Below, piece after piece: positions 1 to 7,329 of a stretch of DNA of 8,882 nt; position 1 is the first letter of the stretch; each line of letters starts with the position of its first letter. Below the pieces are notes generated by a model. That model worked only from the letters and a program-made list of their open reading frames with translations, made no database searches and was not told the origin of the DNA. The stretch covers positions 1 to 8,882 of the forward strand of contig JAFAWZ010000150.1 in the NCBI GenBank assembly GCA_019241495.1, in the 5' to 3' direction. The position numbers and the translations under genes were made by a program. The stretch is from Acidimicrobiales bacterium (GTDB lineage: Bacteria; Actinomycetota; Acidimicrobiia; Acidimicrobiales; Palsa-688).

Positions 1-799
1 CGCCCCGCCTGCGGCGACCACCGCGCCGGCGCCCGCCGCGCCGGCCGCGGCCGCCGCGCCGGCTGCGGGAGAGGCCGCCCGGGCCGGGACCGACGAGATC
101 GTCCCCTTCACCAACATCAGGCGCCGCACCGCCGAGCACATGGTGCGCTCCCGAGCGACGAGCGCGCACATCTACACGTCGGTCGAAGTCGACTTCGAGC
201 ATGTGGCGATGGCCCGCCAGCGCCATCAAGACGAGTGGCGATCCCGTGAGGGATTCACGCTGACCTACCTGCCCTTCGTGTCTCGCTCGTTCGCGCAAGC
301 TGTGCACGAGTTCCCCTACGTGAACGCGAGCGTCGGGGACGACGCCCTCGTCGTCCACCACGACATCCAGCTCGGCATCGCCGTCGACCTCGACTTCGAG
401 GGCCTCGTCGCGCCCGTCATCCGTCACGCCGACCAGAAGCGCCTCCCTGTCTTGGCCCGCGAGATCCGCGACCTTGCCGAGCGCGCGCGCACCAAGCAGC
501 TGCTACCCGACGAGGTGATCGGCGGCACGTTCACGATCACGAACCCGGGGCCCTTCGGCACGTACATGACGCTGCCGATCATCAACCAGCCCCAGGTCGC
601 GGTCCTGTCCACAGACGGCGTCACGAAGCGTCCGGTCGCCGTGCCGGGCCCCGATGGAGCCGACTTCATCGCCGTCCGCCACGTCGGGATCCTGGCGCTG
701 GCCTGGGACCACCGGGCCTTCGACGGGGCCTACGCGGCCGCTTTTCTCCGGGCCGTCAGGCAGATCATCGAGACCCGGGACTGGGCCGCGGAGCTGTGA
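1..799 (+). CDS. sucB: 2-oxoacid dehydrogenase E2 acyltransferase, C-terminal part (5'-truncated)
   Basis: This is the dihydrolipoamide acyltransferase core of a pyruvate or 2-oxoglutarate dehydrogenase complex, which moves an acyl group from lipoyl-lysine to CoA in the cytoplasm. The reading frame is open from base 2, so the start, lipoyl domain(s) and subunit-binding domain lie upstream of the window; 265 residues are visible. Residues 1-29 are an Ala/Pro flexible linker of the kind that joins E2 domains. The catalytic domain follows, from about residue 31 (DEIVPFTNIRRRTAEHM). It contains the core segment TITNPGPFGT and INQPQVAVL, and ends with the acyltransferase signature HRAFDG at 237-242, giving catalytic His237 and Asp241. 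The stop overlaps the lipBA start (GTGA, 796-799). The symbol follows the common actinobacterial name; from this part alone the succinyl- and acetyltransferase (dlaT) types cannot be told apart. The family call is firm, the substrate is not. Confidence 0.96.
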   Translation, partial: APPAATTAPAPAAPAAAAAPAAGEAARAGTDEIVPFTNIRRRTAEHMVRSRATSAHIYTSVEVDFEHVAMARQRHQDEWRSREGFTLTYLPFVSRSFAQAVHEFPYVNASVGDDALVVHHDIQLGIAVDLDFEGLVAPVIRHADQKRLPVLAREIRDLAERARTKQLLPDEVIGGTFTITNPGPFGTYMTLPIINQPQVAVLSTDGVTKRPVAVPGPDGADFIAVRHVGILALAWDHRAFDGAYAAAFLRAVRQIIETRDWAAEL

Positions 800-2463
800 C
801 CGCCTGCGAGACGCCGGCCGGTCGGGCCCTCCTGCGGGCCCGGTGGTTGGGTCGGGTCCGCTATCGGGACGGCTTGGCTCTGCAGCAGGGTCTGTGGTCG
901 CAGGGCCGCGACGACTGGCTGCTGCTCCTCGAGCACCGGCCCGTCTACACCATGGGGGTGCGGGCCAGGCCTGAGCACATGCTGGTCGAGCCGGGCTCGG
1001 TCGGCGTCGAGCTGGTGCAGAGCAACCGGGGCGGGGACGTCACCTATCACGGGCCCGGTCAGCTCGTCGGCTACCCGGTCATGTCGGTCCCCGTCGGTCC
1101 GGGCGCCAGCCCCTGCCACGTCCATCGCATCGAGCAGATGATGATCGAGACGCTCGGCGATCTCGGCCTCCCGGGCGCCGGGCGCCTCGACGGCTACCCC
1201 GGCGTGTGGGTCGGTCTCGGTGGGCCCGATCCCCGCAAGATCTGCGCCGTCGGGGTGCGGGTCTCGAAGGGGCGCTCCATGCACGGATTCGCGCTCAACG
1301 TCGCCCCCGACATGGAGATGTTCTCCCACATCGTCCCGTGCGGGATCGACGACAAGGGGGTGACCTCGCTCGCGGCCGAAGGCGTCCACCCGGCCATGAA
1401 CGACGTGGTCGACGCGGTCGTGGCCCGAACCCAGGCGATCTGGGGGTACGCCGAGGTCGACCGCCAGGACGTGGCCTGGCGCGTCGCCGAGTCGGATCTG
1501 GCCCCGTTCAGCCGAGGGGAACGACCGGGCACTTCGACGCCGGTGAGGATGATCGACCGCCGCCTGGCCGAGGCCGGCGTGCAGCCCGGGTCGGGCCTGG
1601 CCGTGGCGGAGCGCAAGCCGGAGTGGCTGCGAGCCAAGGCTCGCATGGGGCCCGAGTACCGGGCGCTCAAGCAGGTGGTGAGCGAGCTGTCCCTCGTGAC
1701 CGTGTGCGAGGAGGCGGGCTGCCCGAACATCTTCGAGTGCTGGGCCGACGGCACGGCCACTTTCATGATCAATGGCGACCGTTGCACCCGGGCGTGCGGG
1801 TTCTGCCTGGTGGACACCCGTAAGCCGCAGCCCCTCGATCCGGAGGAGCCGGCTCGGGTGGCCGAGGCGGTGAGCCGGCTGGGTCTCGGCCACGCCGTGA
1901 TCACGTGTGTGGCTCGCGACGACCTGGCCGACGGTGGGGCCGGCGGCTTCGTCGCCACCGTGGAGGAGGTGAGGAGGCGGTCGCCGGGGACGGCGATCGA
2001 GTTGTTGATCTCCGATTGCAAGGGTGACCCGGAGTCCCTCGCGGCGATCTTCGCGGCGCGCCCGGAGGTGTTGAACCACAACGTCGAGACGGTGGCCCGC
2101 CTCCAGCGCGCCGTGCGACCCTCGGCCTCCTACGCGCGGAGCCTGTCCGTGTTGGCCCGGGCCAAGGCGGCCCGCCTGACCACGAAATCCGGGTTGGTGG
2201 TGGGCATGGGCGAGACCACCGACGAGGTGCTCTCGACCCTGGCCGACCTGCACGGCGTAGGGGTGGACATCGTCACGGTCGGCCAGTACCTGAGGCCCAC
2301 CTCCAACCATCTTGCGGTGGCCCGGTGGTGGACCCCGGAGGACTTCGCCTATCTGAAGCAGGCAGGCGAGTCGATGGGGATCCCCCACGTAGAGGCCTCG
2401 CCGCTGACCCGCTCCAGCTACCACGCCCGGCAAGCGGCGGCCGTCGCCCTTCCCGTTTCATGA
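796..2463 (+). CDS. lipB/lipA: LipB-LipA fusion: octanoyltransferase joined to lipoyl synthase
   Basis: One uninterrupted 555-aa frame carries both enzymes of endogenous lipoate assembly. Residues 1 to about 235 are LipB, which transfers octanoyl from ACP to the lipoyl-domain lysine: RGGDVTYHGPGQ at 78-89, Lys148 in RKICAVGVR, and the thioester Cys182 in PCGI. Residues about 236-255 form a short polar linker. Residues about 256-555 are LipA, the radical-SAM enzyme that inserts two sulfurs: auxiliary-cluster cysteines C304, C309 and C315 (CX4CX5C), SAM-cluster cysteines C330, C334 and C337 (CX3CX2C), and the C-terminal RSSYHA at 539-544. All these catalytic residues are intact, so neither half looks degenerate. 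The GTG start overlaps the E2 stop by 4 nt, which suggests translational coupling. An in-frame ATG at 1549, just before the LipA half, could allow separate LipA synthesis, but no stop codon separates the halves. The next gene overlaps the stop (ATGA). Confidence 0.97.
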   Translation: MTACETPAGRALLRARWLGRVRYRDGLALQQGLWSQGRDDWLLLLEHRPVYTMGVRARPEHMLVEPGSVGVELVQSNRGGDVTYHGPGQLVGYPVMSVPVGPGASPCHVHRIEQMMIETLGDLGLPGAGRLDGYPGVWVGLGGPDPRKICAVGVRVSKGRSMHGFALNVAPDMEMFSHIVPCGIDDKGVTSLAAEGVHPAMNDVVDAVVARTQAIWGYAEVDRQDVAWRVAESDLAPFSRGERPGTSTPVRMIDRRLAEAGVQPGSGLAVAERKPEWLRAKARMGPEYRALKQVVSELSLVTVCEEAGCPNIFECWADGTATFMINGDRCTRACGFCLVDTRKPQPLDPEEPARVAEAVSRLGLGHAVITCVARDDLADGGAGGFVATVEEVRRRSPGTAIELLISDCKGDPESLAAIFAARPEVLNHNVETVARLQRAVRPSASYARSLSVLARAKAARLTTKSGLVVGMGETTDEVLSTLADLHGVGVDIVTVGQYLRPTSNHLAVARWWTPEDFAYLKQAGESMGIPHVEASPLTRSSYHARQAAAVALPVS

Positions 2464-3569
2464 CCGGGCCGCGCGCCGCCCGGTTGGAAACGGTCCGGGC
2501 CCGTATGGCCGAGCTGGAGATCGACGTTCTCCTCCTCTCCCTCGGCGCCGACCTGCCCTGGCTGACCGGCTACGAGGCCATGCCGCTCGAGCGCCTGACC
2601 ATGCTGGTGGTTCCACGAGAGGATCTGCCGACCCTGGTCGTGCCCCGCTTGGAGGCGCCGCGAGTGGACGAGGACCCCGAGGTCTTCCGGATCCGCAGCT
2701 GGGGCGAGCAGGACGACCCGGTGCAGATCGTCGCCGCCTTGTCTAGCCTGGCCGGATCGGTCAAGGAAGTAGCTGTGTCCGACCGCGCCTGGGCCACCTT
2801 CGTGCTGGCCCTCCAAGCGACGCTGCCGGGTGCTTACTGGAGGCCGGCGTCCGCAGTTACCGGGCCGTTGCGGGCCGTCAAGGACGAAGAGGAGATCGCT
2901 GCCCTCGTCGCCGCGTCGGCGGCCGCCGACCGGGTCGCAGCCCAGCTGCTCGCGGGCGACATCGCCCTGAGCGGCCGGACCGAGCGGGAGGTGTCACAGG
3001 AGATCGGCCGGAGGCTCATCGCCGAAGGCCACCAGAAGGTCAACTTCGCCATCGTCGGTAGTGGCCCTAACTCGGCCAGCCCCCACCACGACGCCGGTTC
3101 CCGGGTCATCCAGCCCGGCGAACCGGTCGTCTGCGACTTCGGCGGGACCATGGACGGATACTGCTCGGACATCACCCGGACCGTCTGGACCGGCGAGCCC
3201 ACGACCGAGCAGCGCGACCTGTACGACGTGGTCCGGGAGGCCCAGTCGGCTGGCGTGGCCGCGGCTTTGGTCGGCGCCACCTGCGAAGGCGTCGACACCG
3301 CGGCCCGGGCGGTGATCACCGATGCGGGGTACGGGGATGCCTTCATCCACCGGACCGGACACGGGATCGGTCTCGAGGAACACGAGGACCCCTACATCGT
3401 CGAGGGCAACGAGACGCCCATCGTCGAGGGCCACGCATTCTCCGTGGAACCCGGGATCTATCTCCCCGGCCGTTTCGGGACGCGCATCGAGGACATCGTG
3501 GTCGTGGGCCGCTCCGGGCCCTTGGCCCTCAACCACGTCACCCATGACCTGACCGTGGTCTCGGCCTAA
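2460..3569 (+). CDS. M24 family metallopeptidase, Xaa-Pro aminopeptidase/dipeptidase-like
   Basis: This is a 369-aa cytoplasmic peptidase of the pita-bread fold, related to Xaa-Pro aminopeptidase and prolidase. The likely role is removing residues next to proline during peptide turnover. Residues about 5-135 resemble the creatinase N-terminal domain, and the catalytic domain starts near residue 142. The five dimetal ligands expected of M24 are visible: Asp226 (VCDFGG), Asp237 (CSDITRT), His301 (HRTGHGIG), Glu330 (SVEPGIY) and Glu344 (RIEDI). His209/His210 in SPHHDAG match the substrate-side histidine region. The ATG at 2460 was chosen because it overlaps the lipBA stop (ATGA) and gives the family's normal N-terminus; the frame is open further upstream, inside lipA. 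No Shine-Dalgarno sequence is visible, so translation probably depends on the upstream gene. There is no obvious metabolic tie to lipoate. Exact specificity (aminopeptidase P or prolidase) is not resolvable. Confidence 0.93.
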   Translation: MTGPRAARLETVRARMAELEIDVLLLSLGADLPWLTGYEAMPLERLTMLVVPREDLPTLVVPRLEAPRVDEDPEVFRIRSWGEQDDPVQIVAALSSLAGSVKEVAVSDRAWATFVLALQATLPGAYWRPASAVTGPLRAVKDEEEIAALVAASAAADRVAAQLLAGDIALSGRTEREVSQEIGRRLIAEGHQKVNFAIVGSGPNSASPHHDAGSRVIQPGEPVVCDFGGTMDGYCSDITRTVWTGEPTTEQRDLYDVVREAQSAGVAAALVGATCEGVDTAARAVITDAGYGDAFIHRTGHGIGLEEHEDPYIVEGNETPIVEGHAFSVEPGIYLPGRFGTRIEDIVVVGRSGPLALNHVTHDLTVVSA

Positions 3570-3617
3570 CATACTATTTCAGCGTATTTGATCTCGCGGT
3601 TTGTGTCACGTGGCGCG

Positions 3618-3665
3618 TTCTGAGGGCGCTGGTCGTCCACGAAACGGCGTTGAGCGCCCGCAGAA
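3618..3665. terminator. GC-rich hairpin between convergent genes, candidate terminator
   Basis: TTCTGAGGGCGCT (3618-3630) and AGCGCCCGCAGAA (3653-3665) are reverse complements at 12 of 13 positions, with a 22-nt loop. The hairpin lies 49 bp past the stop of the M24 peptidase gene and before the metH 3' end, where a bidirectional terminator is expected. No T-tract follows on either strand, so it is not a classical intrinsic terminator. U-less hairpin terminators have been proposed in high-GC actinobacteria. Function is inferred from position and structure only. Confidence 0.4.
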
Positions 3666-3688
3666 GAGCCAACTCAGAACCTGGCGGG

Positions 3689-3826
3689 CTCAGAAGCTGT
3701 CGCAGATTACTTCGAGGTGGGAGAAGGCGGCGGCTCGTCCCATACTGTGGATGCGAGCGCAGAGGCGAGTCGGTCGACGACGAGCCGCCACCTTCTCCCT
3801 CCCGCTGATTTGCGACAGCTTCTCAG
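3689..3826. mobile_element. Long imperfect palindrome with flanking 5-bp repeat, MITE-like
   Basis: The two arms are near mirror images. AGAAGCTGTCGCA (3692-3704) pairs perfectly with 3811-3823, GGGAGAAGG (3719-3727) with 3791-3799, and GGCGGCTCGTC (3729-3739) with 3779-3789. One mismatch and one imperfect stretch (14 nt against 11 nt) break the arms, and the central loop is 39 nt (3740-3778). CTCAG occurs at both outer edges (3689-3693 and 3822-3826), as a 5-bp target-site duplication would. The right copy overlaps the metH stop codon (complement of 3823-3825). No transposase is encoded. Alternative reading: a large structured 3' UTR or bidirectional terminator serving the two convergent genes. 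The inverted repeat is certain; mobility is inference. Confidence 0.45.
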
Positions 3827-3842
3827 GGTCGGTCGACGACGA
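3769..3842. repeat. 15-nt direct repeat: metH 3' end copied in the intergenic palindrome
   Basis: GTCGGTCGACGACGA occurs exactly at 3769-3783, in the loop and inner right arm of the palindrome, and at 3828-3842, inside metH, where its complement encodes the C-terminal FVVDRP region. The copies are 59 nt apart. The match may mean that part of the metH 3' end was duplicated when the palindrome arose, or it may be chance similarity in GC-rich sequence. Confidence 0.6.
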
Positions 3843-6800
3843 AGTACTTGGCCTGGGGGTGGTGGCAGATGATCGCCGCGGTGGTCTGCTCGGGATGGAA
3901 CTGCCAGGACGTCTCCTCGCTGACCTCCACCCCCAGCCGGTCCGCGCCGACCAGCTCGGCGCACTTGGCGTTGTCCTCCAGGTCGGGGCAGGCCGGGTAG
4001 CCCCACGAGTACCGCCCTCCCCGGTACTGCTGGCGGAACAACCCGCCCAGGGTGGGGCCGTCCTCGGCCACGAAGCCCCACTCGGCCCGGATGCGCCAGT
4101 GCCAGTACTCGGCCAGCGCCTCGGTCATCTCCACCCCGAGGCCGTGCAGGTGGAGATAGTCCTGGTAGTGGTTTTCGGCGAACAGCCGGGCGGTCTCCTC
4201 TGAGACCTTCGGGCCCATGGTGACCACGTGGAGCGCGGCGTAGTCGGCTTCGCCTGAGTCGACCGGCCGGAAGAAGTCGGCGATCGACAGCCACGGGTCG
4301 GCCGGTTGGCGGGGGAAACGGAACCGGATCCACTCCGAGCTGCGGGTCTCGTCCTTCCATACGATCAGGTCGTCGCCATGGGAGTTGACCGAGAAGAAGC
4401 CGTAGGCCACCGCCGGCTGCAGCACGCCCGAAGTGCGAGCTTCCGACAGCCGCTCACGCAGCACGCCCCTGACCCGCTGGCGGAACTCGTCGTCGCTCTC
4501 CGAGCGCGACTTGTCGGGCCGGTAACCCCACTGGCCCCGGAAGAGAGCCGTCTCGTTGAGGTAGGCGGCGATGTCGTCGAGGGAGATGCCCCGCTCGATG
4601 CGGCTGCCCAGGAACGGGGGGGTGAAGACCTGATTGTCCGTCGCAACAGTGGGGGACCGGCGGGGAAGCTCCGGCCCGGTCCCTTCGGGGTCCGCCGACA
4701 CAGCCATGGTCCGGGTCGCCCGGGGACGGGCGCCCTCACGTCCTTCGGGCACCCGCCCGAAGTCGGCGTCGTCTTCTCCCGAGCGTTTCATCTCCATCAG
4801 GCGGTCCATGGTGTGGAGGCCTTCGAAGGCGTCCTTCCCGTAGAAGAGCCGGCCCTCGTACTCAGAGCGCAGGTCTCGTTCCACATAGGTCCGGGTGAGA
4901 GCGGCTCCACCGAGGATCACCGGCATGGCCGACAGGCCCCGTTCGTTCATCTCGAGCAGGTTCTCCCGCATTATGAGGGTGCTCTTCACGAGAAGGCCGG
5001 ACATGCCGATGGCGTCGGCCCCGATCTTCTCCGCCGCTTCGATCATCTCGGTCAGGGGGACTTTGATTCCCAGGTTGTGCACCTCGTAGCCATTGTTGGT
5101 GAAGATGATGTCGACCAGGTTCTTGCCTATGTCGTGTACATCGCCTTTGACCGTGGCCAGCACGATGCGCCCCTTGCCCCCGGCGTCGCTCTTTTCCATG
5201 TGCGGCTCCAGGTAGGCGACCGCCGTCTTCATGGTCTCGGCAGATTGGAGGACGAACGGCAGCTGCATCTGGCCCGATCCGAACAGTTCGCCTACCGTCT
5301 TCATCCCACCGAGGAGGGGCCCATTGATGACGTCTAGGGCGGCCCGCCCTTCTTCGAGCGCGGCTTCGAGGTCGGCCTCGAGCCCGTCGCGGTCGCCGTC
5401 GACGATCCGTTGCTCGAGCCGACGCTCGACCGGCCAGCCACTGCGATCCTCGCCGGCCACGGCCGAAGAGGCGACCCCTTCGAACAGCCGGAGGAGCTCG
5501 GCCAACGGGTCATAGCCCTTCTCGGGGTTCCGGCGGTCGTATATGAGGTCCTGGCAGACCTCCACGGCCCGCTCGTCGATCTTGTGCAGCGGCATGATCC
5601 GAGCCGCGTGCACGATCGCCGCGTTGAGGCCGGCCTCTTGGCATTCGTGGAGGAACACGGAGTTGAGGGCATGGCGGGCCGCGGGCGAGAGCCCGAAGCT
5701 CACGTTGGACAAGCCGACGATCGTCTGCACCCCGGGCAGCTCCCGCTTGATGGCCCGGATCCCTTCGATGGTCTCGATGCCGTCGCGGCGGCTCTCCTCC
5801 ATCCCCGTCGATATCGGCAGCACCAGTGGGTCGAACAGGAGGTCCTCGGGTGAGAGCCCGTAGCGGTGCACGGCCAGCTCGTAGATGGCCCGCGCTGCGC
5901 TCAGCTTCCAGTCGGCCGTGCGGGCCTGGCCCTGGGTGTCGATGCACGTACAGACCACGGCGGCGCCGTACTCGCTGGCCAACGACAGGAAGCGATCGAG
6001 GCGGGTACCGGCTGCGTCGCCGTCTTCGAGGTTGACCGAGTTGAGTATCGCCTTGCCGGCGATCAGCTGCAGGCCCGTCTCGATGACGTCGGGCTCGGTC
6101 GAGTCCAGCATCAGGGGGAGCGTGGCCTGAGTGGCGAAGCGGCTGGCCACCTCGCGCATGTCAGCTACCCCGTCCTCGCCGGTGTAGTCGACGCAGACGT
6201 CGAGCACGTGTGCCCCACCCTTGACCGCCTCGCGGGCCATCGCCACGCAGGTGTCCCAATCGTCGGTGAGCATGGCTTCGCGGAACTTCTTGGACCCGTT
6301 GGCGTTCGTCCGCTCGCCGACGACCAGGAAAGAGGGGGACTGGTCGTAGGGGACGTGGCTGTAGATGGACGCGATGCCGGGCTCGCGGTCGGGCTTCCTC
6401 GCCGCCGGTTGCAGACCGCGGCACGCCGCCACCACGGTGGCCAGATGGGCCGGGGTGGTCCCGCAGCAGCCGCCGACGACCGACACGCCGTACTCCTGGA
6501 TGAACCGCGCGTGGTGGTCGGCGAGCTGTTCGGGGGTCAGGTCGTAGTGCATCTGACCCTCCACCACCGATGGCAGGCCCGCATTGGGCAGGACCGATAT
6601 CGGGCAGCCGGCGTGGTGGGAAAGATGGCGGAGGTGCTCGCTCATCTCGGCCGGTCCGGTGGCGCAGTTCAGACCGATCACATCGGGATGGAGAGCTTCG
6701 AGGGTCGTGAGCGCCGCGCCGATCTCCGTCCCCATCAACATCCGGCCGGTCGTCTCGATGGTCACCTGAACCTGGAGAGGAATCTGGCGACCGGCGGCTG

Positions 6801-7329
6801 CCATAGCCCGGCGGCACCCGATGATGGCCGCTTTGGCCTGGAGGAGGTCCTGGACCGTCTCGATGACGAACAGGTCGACCCCGCCCGCGAGGAGCCCCTC
6901 GGCCGCCTCCTGGTAGCCGTCGCGCTGCACCACGAAGGAGATCTGGCCGAGCGAGGCGATCTTGGTTCCGGGGCCGAGGGAACCGGCTACCCAGCGGTCC
7001 GGGCCGGCCACGTCGCGCGCGATACGACCGGCTTTGACGGCGAGCTCCCGGGTTCGATCGGCCAGCCCGTACTCGGCGAGGACCCACGGCAAGGTCCCGA
7101 AGCTGTCGGTCTCGATGACATCACAGCCCACCTCGACGAAGCTGCGGTGGAGGTCTGCGACTACGTCGGGGCGGGTGTCGACGAGGATCTCGTTGCAGCC
7201 TTCGAGCGCCGGGCCGCCGAAGTCATCCGGGCCCAGGTGACAGAGCTGGAGGTTGGTGCCGGTAGCTCCGTCGAACACCACGACCCGCTCGCGCACCGCG
7301 TCTACATAACTGGCCACGAGGTCGCTCAC
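3823..7329 (-). CDS. metH: Cobalamin-dependent methionine synthase MetH
   Basis: MetH transfers the methyl group of 5-methyltetrahydrofolate to homocysteine through methylcobalamin, making methionine and tetrahydrofolate in the cytoplasm. The 1168-aa protein is full length with all four modules. The homocysteine module (about 1-310) has zinc ligands Cys222 (LNCATGP), Cys288 and Cys289 (GGCCGTT). The pterin module (about 333-600) begins VVGERTNANGSKKF. The cap and B12 module (about 625-845) has GDVHDIGKN with the cobalt-ligating His732 and the MSGLLV segment at 776-781. The reactivation module (about 900-1168) binds AdoMet and has Arg1106 and GYPACPD at 1110-1116. Residues about 850-900 are a long charged, Pro/Arg-rich linker before the reactivation domain. 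The GTG at 7329 is the first in-frame start; it has no Shine-Dalgarno sequence and overlaps the stop of a small upstream frame. The gene converges on the M24 peptidase gene and diverges from a cobalamin adenosyltransferase gene. Confidence 0.98.
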   Translation of the reverse strand: MSDLVASYVDAVRERVVVFDGATGTNLQLCHLGPDDFGGPALEGCNEILVDTRPDVVADLHRSFVEVGCDVIETDSFGTLPWVLAEYGLADRTRELAVKAGRIARDVAGPDRWVAGSLGPGTKIASLGQISFVVQRDGYQEAAEGLLAGGVDLFVIETVQDLLQAKAAIIGCRRAMAAAGRQIPLQVQVTIETTGRMLMGTEIGAALTTLEALHPDVIGLNCATGPAEMSEHLRHLSHHAGCPISVLPNAGLPSVVEGQMHYDLTPEQLADHHARFIQEYGVSVVGGCCGTTPAHLATVVAACRGLQPAARKPDREPGIASIYSHVPYDQSPSFLVVGERTNANGSKKFREAMLTDDWDTCVAMAREAVKGGAHVLDVCVDYTGEDGVADMREVASRFATQATLPLMLDSTEPDVIETGLQLIAGKAILNSVNLEDGDAAGTRLDRFLSLASEYGAAVVCTCIDTQGQARTADWKLSAARAIYELAVHRYGLSPEDLLFDPLVLPISTGMEESRRDGIETIEGIRAIKRELPGVQTIVGLSNVSFGLSPAARHALNSVFLHECQEAGLNAAIVHAARIMPLHKIDERAVEVCQDLIYDRRNPEKGYDPLAELLRLFEGVASSAVAGEDRSGWPVERRLEQRIVDGDRDGLEADLEAALEEGRAALDVINGPLLGGMKTVGELFGSGQMQLPFVLQSAETMKTAVAYLEPHMEKSDAGGKGRIVLATVKGDVHDIGKNLVDIIFTNNGYEVHNLGIKVPLTEMIEAAEKIGADAIGMSGLLVKSTLIMRENLLEMNERGLSAMPVILGGAALTRTYVERDLRSEYEGRLFYGKDAFEGLHTMDRLMEMKRSGEDDADFGRVPEGREGARPRATRTMAVSADPEGTGPELPRRSPTVATDNQVFTPPFLGSRIERGISLDDIAAYLNETALFRGQWGYRPDKSRSESDDEFRQRVRGVLRERLSEARTSGVLQPAVAYGFFSVNSHGDDLIVWKDETRSSEWIRFRFPRQPADPWLSIADFFRPVDSGEADYAALHVVTMGPKVSEETARLFAENHYQDYLHLHGLGVEMTEALAEYWHWRIRAEWGFVAEDGPTLGGLFRQQYRGGRYSWGYPACPDLEDNAKCAELVGADRLGVEVSEETSWQFHPEQTTAAIICHHPQAKYFVVDRP

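Noticed and set aside
1500..1560. LipB-LipA fusion as a sequencing error removing a stop codon
   Set aside because: The frame is continuous, both halves are conserved up to the linker, and no truncated LipB terminus or separate ribosome site with good spacing is seen before ATG 1549. An error cannot be wholly excluded without reads.
730..2433. 567-codon minus-strand open frame opposite lipBA
   Set aside because: It is an out-of-register shadow of a GC-rich gene with strong third-position bias. Its residues are rich in His, Arg, Gly and Pro with no family motif, while lipBA on the other strand has every catalytic residue.
3570..3593. AT-rich strip just after the M24 stop, with ATAC/GTAT arms and a short T run
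   Set aside because: The stem is only 4 bp and only three T's follow, too weak to call an intrinsic terminator or promoter, although it stands out against the GC-rich background.
3601..4203. 200-codon plus-strand frame starting at TTG across the palindrome into metH antisense
   Set aside because: Most of it is antisense to metH, the start is a weak TTG, and the first part merely translates the inverted repeats.
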